Below, piece by piece: positions 28,383 through 35,807 of a DNA stretch of 57,486 nt. The stretch covers positions 991,490-1,048,975 of the forward strand of contig NZ_EQ973490.1 in NCBI RefSeq assembly GCF_000158035.1, read 5' to 3'. Below the pieces are notes generated by a model, which saw nothing but the letters and a program-made list of their open reading frames with translations, ran no database searches and was not told where the DNA came from. The stretch is from Bacteroides cellulosilyticus DSM 14838 (GTDB taxonomy: Bacteria > Bacteroidota > Bacteroidia > Bacteroidales > Bacteroidaceae). Each line of letters begins with the position of its first letter. The stretch's first letter is position 1. The translations under genes and the position numbers were made by a program.

Positions 28383-29951
28383 ATGAAATACAAAGTATTA
28401 TTACTCGCCCTCGCCGCAATAACTACTTCGTGTTCACCACAAGCAGATATAAACTATCAGATTATTCCCGAACAGCCTCAGCAAACCATGGATCATTTCA
28501 GTGCTTCGGATGCCTGGAGCATGCACATCATAGGCAAATGGCCTCAGGAGAAACAGGACCAAGTAGCTGACTGGTTGTTCAGTACTGACAATGACACTAA
28601 CGGAAAGCCCAAAGGAATCGGGCTTTCTCTGTGGCGCTTCAATGTAGGTGCAGGAAGCACGGAACAGGGCGAAGCCAGTCAGATAGGCTCCCCTTGGATG
28701 CGTACCGAATGTTTCCTGCAACCGGACGGAAGTTATGATTGGGACAAACAACAGGGACAGCGTAATTTCCTCCGATTAGCAAAGGAACGTGGAGTCAATA
28801 AATTCCTTGCTTTCCTAAACTCTCCACCCGTTTACTTCACTCAAAACGGGCTTGCCACCAACACCGGACGTGACGGCACACTGAATCTGAAAGCGGAACA
28901 TTATGAAGACTTCGCCCGTTTTCTGGCAAATGTGATCAAAGGAGTTGAAAAGAAAGACGGCATTAAGTTCGATTACCTCTCCCCTTTCAACGAACCGGAC
29001 GGACACTGGAATTGGATAGGTCCCAAACAAGAAGGTACCCCGGCAACAAAGAAAGAAATTGCCCGTGCCGTACGCCTCATCAGCAAAGAGTTTGTGAAAG
29101 AGGGTATTGATACGGAAATCACCATCTGCGAAGCGTCAGACTATCGTTGTATGTTCTCCACACATATGACAAACCATGAACGTGGATACGAAATACAATC
29201 TTTCTTCTGCCCCGACAGTGTAGATACTTATTTGGGAAACACCCCGAATGTCCCCCATCTCATTGCAGGGCACAGCTATTGGACCAATACACCTTTAGAA
29301 AGTCTGAGAGATTACCGTCGTCAGTTACGTGATACATTGGACAAATACAAAGTTGACTTCTGGCAAACGGAAACCTGCATTATGGGGAACGATGAAGAAA
29401 TTGGCGGAGGCGGTGGATTTGATCATACAATGAAAACAGCCCTCTATGTGGCCCGTATCATTCATCACGACATTGTTTATGCAGGAGCACGTAGCTGGCA
29501 GTGGTGGCGTGCCATAGGAGGTGACTACAAAGACGGATTGCTACGCGAATACACTGATCCCGATCTTCATGACGGTAAAGTGGAAGACTCCAAATTATTA
29601 TGGATATTAGGTAATTACAGCCGCTTTATACGCCCGGGAGCTGTACGCATGTCTATTAAGGCAACAGACAAATCCGGACAGGTAATCCCGGAAGGAGATA
29701 CTGATCCCCAAGGACTCATGTGTTCTGCTTATCAGAATACAAACGGACAATGGGTAATGGTAGTTATCAACTACGCTGATCAGGAGAAAAATTTCACTTT
29801 CAAAGTGGATGGTTCCAAAGTAAAGTCATGGCAAGGCTACCGCACCTCAGATGAAGCAGGTGAAGATCTTCTACCCATTAAGAAACTGAAAAACGAACAG
29901 ATAGCAGTAATTCCTGCACGTTCCGTTATCACTTTTGTTTCTCAGGATTAA
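28383..29951 (+). CDS. Second GH30 family glycoside hydrolase of PUL 2, lipoprotein
   Basis: This is a 522-residue lipoprotein (ITTSCSPQ lipobox). The start is the ATG at 28383. An ATG at 28350 lies inside the GH2 gene and would put extra polar residues before the signal peptide. The barrel carries GIGLSLWRFNVGAGS, like endo-beta-1,6-galactanases of GH30. The acid/base is Glu204 in FNEPDGHW and the nucleophile is Glu330 in WQTETCIM. A C-terminal beta domain follows from about 425. Two GH30 enzymes in one operon suggest division of labour on one backbone, for example endo versus exo cleavage. The distinction cannot be made from sequence reading alone. Confidence 0.9.
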   Translation: MKYKVLLLALAAITTSCSPQADINYQIIPEQPQQTMDHFSASDAWSMHIIGKWPQEKQDQVADWLFSTDNDTNGKPKGIGLSLWRFNVGAGSTEQGEASQIGSPWMRTECFLQPDGSYDWDKQQGQRNFLRLAKERGVNKFLAFLNSPPVYFTQNGLATNTGRDGTLNLKAEHYEDFARFLANVIKGVEKKDGIKFDYLSPFNEPDGHWNWIGPKQEGTPATKKEIARAVRLISKEFVKEGIDTEITICEASDYRCMFSTHMTNHERGYEIQSFFCPDSVDTYLGNTPNVPHLIAGHSYWTNTPLESLRDYRRQLRDTLDKYKVDFWQTETCIMGNDEEIGGGGGFDHTMKTALYVARIIHHDIVYAGARSWQWWRAIGGDYKDGLLREYTDPDLHDGKVEDSKLLWILGNYSRFIRPGAVRMSIKATDKSGQVIPEGDTDPQGLMCSAYQNTNGQWVMVVINYADQEKNFTFKVDGSKVKSWQGYRTSDEAGEDLLPIKKLKNEQIAVIPARSVITFVSQD

Positions 29952-29953
29952 GA

Positions 29954-30053
29954 GATTTCACCACAGAGTAACACAGAGGTTCACAGAGTTCAATAATTTC
30001 TAAATCAAGAAAATAAAACTCTGTGAACCTCTGTGTTACTCTGTGGTGAAATC
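29954..30053. repeat. Perfect 37-bp inverted repeat between convergent genes
   Basis: Arms at 29954-29990 and 30017-30053 are exact reverse complements with a 26-nt loop. The arm is built from CACAGAG/AACACAGAGG units known from dispersed Bacteroides intergenic repeats. It starts just after the GH30 stop and ends one base before the stop codon of the convergent gene, so it probably serves as a bidirectional terminator. Confidence 0.9.
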
Positions 30054-30054
30054 C

Positions 30055-32274
30055 CTATTCTTTCGGCCGCCCAAATCCCTCGCAGACATTCAAACGATGA
30101 ATATCTACCACTGCACTTATTTCTCCCATCTTCCCTAACAATGTTTCCGCACCATTCTGAATCTTGAAATTGACTTCTTCTTCGTACAATGGAATCATCT
30201 GATAGAAATTCACTTCTTCCCCATTAGGCAATTGGCAAACAGCAGCTCCTTCTTCCACATTCTCCGGATTAATCAATAATACACTGGAAAGCTGAGTATT
30301 CTCTGCAAACGGTTTCCCGTTGGGTACAGAATGTCCCCAACCTAACCAGGAGTCCTCTTCCAATGGCAGACGGGCAAGTATCTTCAGCCAACGTAGCGGC
30401 CAGTAATTCTTTTCTTCATGGTCAGAAATATTCCAGTCGGCAGGTAAATATACCACTATCTCCGCACGCTCCAGCTTATACTCAGCCAGTTCCTTAGGTA
30501 CATTCATCCGATGGGCACCCATGCCCGATGTGACCAGCGTGTAATAATTCCTTTCAGCCGTCGGCTCGACAATAAAGATATCCACATGGATATCCGGTGA
30601 GGCGATCTCATGGAACACATGATCCGAATGACCGAAGAACTTGTCAATATGCGCTTCAAGAGCATCCAATTCCTCCTCTTCGTACATCTCAGGATTATGA
30701 GGCAAAACACCATTCTTACAATTTTCAATGTATTCCTTCGCATCTTCATCGCTGGGATCCAATTCCAATGAACGTTCAAAGGCTTTCTGCGCCTTATCCA
30801 GTTGGTTCAGATAATAATAAGCATAACCCAGTCGATAGAACCAAAGCGCATCTTCCTTACATTCTTCCTTTACTGAAAGAAGCTGTTCAATGGCTTCATT
30901 GTAATTCCCCTGATTATTGTATGAGCGCGCCAGAAGCCCCGTCAATTCCGCAGTTCTCTCCTCTTCAGGAACTTTCAGAATAGCGTCAATTATCTTCTGT
31001 TCTTCATCGTCCGCGTTCCATTGTTCTATTTGCTGAAGCAACTTATCATGCTTGTTCGTTTTGGTAGCAGTCAGATGATCAATAAAGTCAGCTGAAAAGC
31101 CCATTGCTTCATCCTTTCCCTCGCACGAAAGAGTAAACAGGGTGAACTGATGTTCAGTGATAATCTGGCACTGGCACACATATTCATCACTGTCTTCTTC
31201 TCCACCCAGATCATAAAGCCTGCACTTACCGTTTTCAAAAAACTTCTCTTCAATCAGCACATTCTCATCGTCTTCCAGATAGTCTGCTTCGTCATCGGGC
31301 ATAGAATACGCCAACATCCGCACTACATGCCAATTCTCGTCTTCTCCATCATAATACCCGCGAGAATCATCCTCTTCAAAATAAAGGTAATTACCCGGAA
31401 GATCAAACTTCAGATTTCCTAATGTATAGGTCACTTTGTTCTTGCGATAACCAATCGGAAATTCACTTATGAAATCCGGCAATGCAGAAACATCTACCGG
31501 CTCTTTTTCCACCAAACGACAAAGCAACAGATAGTCTTCTTTCGGGAAAGCAAGAGACGTATCCATTGCGGCAGCCTTCTCCAAGTTTTCTATAATAAAC
31601 GAATTGATTTCCATATCTTCTTCGCTACGCGCGGAAGGCATAAAATAGCAATCTTCCCACAAGGCACTCAAAGCCGTATTCCGATAGAATAATGCATCAC
31701 GCTCTTCATTATTCCACATGAAAAATTCGCTTGCCAACCTCTCGATACCTTCATCTTTTATCCGTTCGACTAAGTGCTCCGGACATATTCTTCCGAAAGG
31801 AGATACCACCGTTCCTTCTATCCCACGGGGCATGTACTTATTGCAATCCCAACAAATGGCAGACATGCTGCAATTCTCCTTCATACGTTCACGACAGAGT
31901 TCTACAATGGCGTTCAACCAACGATAGAAATGTTCGGAACGCATCCGCTCAAAGTCCCTGTGCTCATAATATTCCGTATCGTCCTCCACCTCAGTAGAGA
32001 AGTCTCTCAGTTCTACCAACTCGTCAACGATATCTATCGCAGCCTTATGAAAACCTGCTCCCAACAGGTTAGTCTGACAATCACCTATGACAGCTATATC
32101 ATCTTCTTCCTGTTCATAATTGAAGAATATATTTCCTAAACGGCAGACTGATAATTCAGAATAATCTTCTGTATGACTGACAGATGCCTCGTGCCGGGCG
32201 GCAACTACATCCAACAATTTCTGGAATGAAGAAATACTTTTGCATTTCGTTGTTAATCTGAAACCTATACTCAT
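30055..32274 (-). CDS. TPR protein with C-terminal SUFU (suppressor of fused)-like domain
   Basis: This is a 739-residue protein with no signal peptide, so cytoplasmic. The N-terminal 330 residues hold a region I do not recognise (acidic, with a CWDCNKYMP Cys pair near 143-146). A second unknown beta-rich region runs at about 275-410. A TPR module at about 415-530 follows (LARSYNNQGNYNEAIEQL, YYLNQLDKAQKAFERSLELDPSDEDA). A SUFU-like domain at about 550-735 ends the protein (HEIASPDIHVDIFIVEPTAE, WLGWGHSVPNG). SUFU-domain proteins in bacteria are frequent in immunity sets against polymorphic toxins, but no toxin gene is in view. It follows the paralogous TPR gene by 32 bp and is probably co-transcribed with it. 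Confidence 0.7.
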   Translation of the reverse strand: MSIGFRLTTKCKSISSFQKLLDVVAARHEASVSHTEDYSELSVCRLGNIFFNYEQEEDDIAVIGDCQTNLLGAGFHKAAIDIVDELVELRDFSTEVEDDTEYYEHRDFERMRSEHFYRWLNAIVELCRERMKENCSMSAICWDCNKYMPRGIEGTVVSPFGRICPEHLVERIKDEGIERLASEFFMWNNEERDALFYRNTALSALWEDCYFMPSARSEEDMEINSFIIENLEKAAAMDTSLAFPKEDYLLLCRLVEKEPVDVSALPDFISEFPIGYRKNKVTYTLGNLKFDLPGNYLYFEEDDSRGYYDGEDENWHVVRMLAYSMPDDEADYLEDDENVLIEEKFFENGKCRLYDLGGEEDSDEYVCQCQIITEHQFTLFTLSCEGKDEAMGFSADFIDHLTATKTNKHDKLLQQIEQWNADDEEQKIIDAILKVPEEERTAELTGLLARSYNNQGNYNEAIEQLLSVKEECKEDALWFYRLGYAYYYLNQLDKAQKAFERSLELDPSDEDAKEYIENCKNGVLPHNPEMYEEEELDALEAHIDKFFGHSDHVFHEIASPDIHVDIFIVEPTAERNYYTLVTSGMGAHRMNVPKELAEYKLERAEIVVYLPADWNISDHEEKNYWPLRWLKILARLPLEEDSWLGWGHSVPNGKPFAENTQLSSVLLINPENVEEGAAVCQLPNGEEVNFYQMIPLYEEEVNFKIQNGAETLLGKMGEISAVVDIHRLNVCEGFGRPKE

Positions 32275-32306
32275 GGTTGTGATATATTTATAATTATAGA
32301 TTCATT

Positions 32307-33743
32307 TTATTCCTCAGACTCGTCATCCTCCGTTTCATACAGTCTGCACAAGTCACTACCCTGACGGAAGTCGGAAAGATAGAAGTGATATTGGGGATAG
32401 TCTTTCAGAAATGGAACAATCTTTTCCATAAATGCCGACTCATCAAACAAAAGAAGATCAATATAGCAGGTACCGGTACCGATAGCTCCCCCTAATAAAA
32501 GTCCCAAACCTTCCGGTTCAAGCAATTCCGCCGCCAGGCGGTCTTCCAGTTCATAACGGAAATCCAGCACTTTCTTCCCATCACCTTCTTCCTTATTTTC
32601 ATAGGGGAAAGCGATAAATACAGCCTGCGCACCAAATCCATTCAAACGGTCGAACAGTTCTGTGGAACCATTATAATAATTGGCCACCAAAGGCTGGAAG
32701 CAGGAGCTGCCTGCCATGACGTCAAAACGTAATTCCTCGTTCTCCTGAGGCTCAAAACGATAGCTGGTATAGACTTGCTGCGGATTATCAAATATCTCCT
32801 TACCATGAGCCTTTAATGTATCTGTAATGTAGGCTCTGAGTTCAGGAAGCTTTATCATATTCTCCAATGGAGCATCTGCACGCTCCACACTGGCAATATA
32901 CTGGTAAGAAAGTCCCTCACCCAGCATAATCTCCATCATGATATAATAAGCATTATAGCTTTGTGCTTCTTCCAGAGAGCATAACTGTTCTTCATAGAAA
33001 TGGATATTGAAAGCATTGATATCTTCCTGATAAGCAGCAGATACCTGCACCTGAGCCATATCTACATTCGCCCCATACATGCCGAAAGAGAAACTTGCAT
33101 CCGTCCCCTGATTGAAAGGAAAAAAGTGCCATTTATCCTTGAATTGTGCAGGCATTTGCGACACAATGTAGGGATAGAGATAGAACAAATGTGTATTGCC
33201 CTCTACGGAGAATGTGAATTCATAGTCTCCACCCAGATTAAAATGCACATCCTCATCTATCAAATTCGTACCGGCGGTAACAAACTCAACAGCATCACCA
33301 CCGTCAAGCTGCCCGCGGTTCTCAACAATCCGGGAGAGCTCCTCCTCGTTATCGGTAAACCACTTCCAAAAGTCCTTCACCCGCTTCCGGAAAGGCAGGT
33401 GACTGTTGCAACTACGGATGAACTCAATCGTATCTTCATCTTCCGGAGTCAGTTCGTCCGCCTTCTTAAAGCAAGCCAAAGCTTCCTTGTATCTGTCGAG
33501 AAAGTAAAGTGCATACCCTTTCCGAAAGTTCCAATTAGTATCTCCGGCTTCTTCCTCCTCGATGGAATCAAGTAACTCCAAAGCTTTTTCATATTCACCC
33601 AGGTTGTTATATGCACGTGCCAGCAAACCTGTAGCTTCAGAATCTCTTTCTTCAGGCGAAATCTGTCCTAACATATCAACAATTCTACCATGCTCGTCAG
33701 TTTCTGTCCAAGCATCAATTTGTTTCCTTAATGTTTCATCCAT
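32307..33743 (-). CDS. TPR protein of unknown function, paralogue of the SUFU-TPR protein
   Basis: This is a 478-residue cytoplasmic protein, strongly acidic. Its first 120 residues are a TPR module (LARAYNNLGEYEKALELLDSI, YFLDRYKEALACFKKADELTPED). It closely parallels the internal TPR module of the next gene, including the shared IDAWTETDE/IEQWNADDE lead-in. The remaining 350 residues are beta-rich and unrecognised. Its promoter is probably the TATCTTTG box 25 bp upstream. It is the first gene of a two-gene operon wedged between PULs 2 and 3. Confidence 0.65.
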   Translation of the reverse strand: MDETLRKQIDAWTETDEHGRIVDMLGQISPEERDSEATGLLARAYNNLGEYEKALELLDSIEEEEAGDTNWNFRKGYALYFLDRYKEALACFKKADELTPEDEDTIEFIRSCNSHLPFRKRVKDFWKWFTDNEEELSRIVENRGQLDGGDAVEFVTAGTNLIDEDVHFNLGGDYEFTFSVEGNTHLFYLYPYIVSQMPAQFKDKWHFFPFNQGTDASFSFGMYGANVDMAQVQVSAAYQEDINAFNIHFYEEQLCSLEEAQSYNAYYIMMEIMLGEGLSYQYIASVERADAPLENMIKLPELRAYITDTLKAHGKEIFDNPQQVYTSYRFEPQENEELRFDVMAGSSCFQPLVANYYNGSTELFDRLNGFGAQAVFIAFPYENKEEGDGKKVLDFRYELEDRLAAELLEPEGLGLLLGGAIGTGTCYIDLLLFDESAFMEKIVPFLKDYPQYHFYLSDFRQGSDLCRLYETEDDESEE

Positions 33744-34075
33744 TGTTCATTGTGGTTTAATGATGTCCAAAGATATAAAAACTCAGTTTATCCACTCTAT
33801 AAACTGCCATAAAAAATTACAATTGGATAATGGCTATTTTATAGAAACCATGACAAATTGCAAATTCTATTCTGTCAATTTGCTTTTCCAAAGAACTTTT
33901 ATTTAGTATTTATTCAGGAAGATACCCAAAAGGTAGGATAAATGTCATTATATTCACAAGAGAAAGAGCAAGAAGTACAAGTCTTTTCTTTATATTTTGA
34001 AGACTGTTTTTCAAAAAAAAACGGCTATGGAAAAAAGCATTTTCCATAGCCGGGTACATATAAAACAATACTTAA
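33744..34075. promoter_or_regulatory. Intergenic region: promoter of the TPR operon and terminator of PUL 3
   Basis: This 332-bp gap holds the TAnnTTTG box TATCTTTG read on the minus strand at 33775-33768, which serves the TPR gene. Near its other end is the PUL 3 terminator. The A+T-rich middle shows no gene or strong repeat. Confidence 0.5.
34013..34052 (-). terminator. Intrinsic terminator of the PUL 3 operon
   Basis: On the minus strand a perfect 13-bp stem (34040-34052 with 34022-34034, CGGCTATGGAAAA) and a 5-nt loop are followed by nine T (34021-34013). It lies 24 bp after the susD stop. Confidence 0.9.
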
Positions 34076-35776
34076 TTATTTATAACCTGTATTCTGAGTG
34101 AACTCTGTTTTATTTTCAATTGCATCCAAAAATGTCTGCGGAAATGGACGTACCCAATGGTGTTCATCAACATTAGCCGCATTAGGATTACATTTCTTTA
34201 TTCTTTTTACAAACTGCTCTTTACCAAAACGCTTTAAATCAAACCACCTCAGTTGTTCCCCTGCCAATTCTCTCGCACGTTCATCCAAAATAAAATCAAT
34301 ATCTTGAATCTGCGACAGGTTGACACACATATCCTCCTCATAACCGGCAACTGCACGGGTCATACGTAACTTATTCATATAATCCAAAGCATCAGATTTA
34401 TCCGTTTGAGCCCCAGCTTCTGCTACAATCAGATACATTTCAGCGATACGAATCATAAAACCGTCCCGCGTACTTCTATCTTCATCTTTAGAAGCACGTG
34501 CAGGGTCTGCAAACTTACATAACTCTAAAGATTGCTTCATGTTTTTAGTAGAACCATCTGCATTATAAATATCATTTCTGTCAAACAGCTGGTAACGGTT
34601 TTCCGCCCAGGCACGTTGCGCAGCAGTTGCTTCCCCTTTAATTATATAAATAGCCGTATCAGCCATTGCCGTGTACTTACCTTTTCCTTTCTCATTATTC
34701 ATGATCCATAGATGGCGGAAACTGCCACCATAACGTTGATCTCTTTCCTCATCAAACAAGTCAATCAAATAACGGGTTGGCATGTAACGGTTAAACGGAC
34801 GTCCATACTCTATGGAACGTGTCATACCCGGTTGATCATCATATTTCATGCAGAAAAGCAGATGCGCATTATTTCCTCCATTTCTGATAACCGGTTTATC
34901 ATCCAATTCCGAATTATACAGCTGATTTGTTGAATAATCGACATACCATATTACTTCATTATTGGAATTTCCATCACTGTTCTTCATATCCCAGATAGAA
35001 GCAAAATCTTTAGCCAACTCAAAAGGACCATTGTCTATCACGTCTTTGGCCAAATTATAAGCCTGTTCATACATCTTTGCATCCTTCGTTACACTAGCCC
35101 GCGTTAACAGTAGTCTGGCTTTAAGTGCTTTGGCAGTCCATACCGTAACTCGACCACCGTCATTCTGCTGAGTAGATAATTTACTTGTAATAGCCCAGTC
35201 CAGATCACTAAACATATGCTGATAAATATCACTTACCGATGTTTTAACCGGATTCATTACGATACTACTTGAAGGCACATCTATGTAATAGGTATCTCCA
35301 AATGTTTCAGTCAATATCCAATAATAAAATGCACGCAGTACTCTGGCTTCCGCCTCACGCTTATTCAATGTTGTAGCCAATGTTTCATCTTTCGATGGGT
35401 TAGGTACAGTTTCCGCATGATAGATTGCGGTGTTGCACCAGTTTATAGCTGCGTAGAATCGGTCAAAATAAAAGGTACATGCAGAATTGGTACCATCAAG
35501 CGACTGCGTATATGCCGCCATATTATTATCCACACATCCAGAAGCTGCTGCTATAATATCCGTTCCAGTTTCACTCAATCCAATAGCATCTTCTTTACCT
35601 GCCCAAAAGCGCAATGGGGTATAACATGCATTCACGATGGCATTCAACCCTTCTTCTGTATCATAATATCCCCCTTCGGAAGTTACATCACTATAATTGG
35701 TTTCATCTAAGAAACTATCACAACCACTTCCCAGAAACAGCATCAACGATGCTACTAATAATATACTTTTTTTCAT
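34076..35776 (-). CDS. SusD-like glycan-binding lipoprotein (PUL 3)
   Basis: This is a 566-residue lipoprotein (GSGCDSFLDE lipobox, classic SusD start). It has the helical SusD core (EARVLRAFYYWILTETFGDTYY) and a C terminus in the form PFPQTFLDAIENKTEFTQNTGYK. It is the last gene of the PUL 3 operon and lies 31 bp after susC. It pairs with that transporter as the surface lid. It has a long variable middle (about 280-400) with many aromatic residues. It is distinct in sequence from the SusD proteins of PULs 1 and 2, consistent with a different glycan. Confidence 0.95.
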   Translation of the reverse strand: MKKSILLVASLMLFLGSGCDSFLDETNYSDVTSEGGYYDTEEGLNAIVNACYTPLRFWAGKEDAIGLSETGTDIIAAASGCVDNNMAAYTQSLDGTNSACTFYFDRFYAAINWCNTAIYHAETVPNPSKDETLATTLNKREAEARVLRAFYYWILTETFGDTYYIDVPSSSIVMNPVKTSVSDIYQHMFSDLDWAITSKLSTQQNDGGRVTVWTAKALKARLLLTRASVTKDAKMYEQAYNLAKDVIDNGPFELAKDFASIWDMKNSDGNSNNEVIWYVDYSTNQLYNSELDDKPVIRNGGNNAHLLFCMKYDDQPGMTRSIEYGRPFNRYMPTRYLIDLFDEERDQRYGGSFRHLWIMNNEKGKGKYTAMADTAIYIIKGEATAAQRAWAENRYQLFDRNDIYNADGSTKNMKQSLELCKFADPARASKDEDRSTRDGFMIRIAEMYLIVAEAGAQTDKSDALDYMNKLRMTRAVAGYEEDMCVNLSQIQDIDFILDERARELAGEQLRWFDLKRFGKEQFVKRIKKCNPNAANVDEHHWVRPFPQTFLDAIENKTEFTQNTGYK

Positions 35777-35807
35777 AATGTTATTCCTTTAAATACTGAA
35801 TCGTTTA

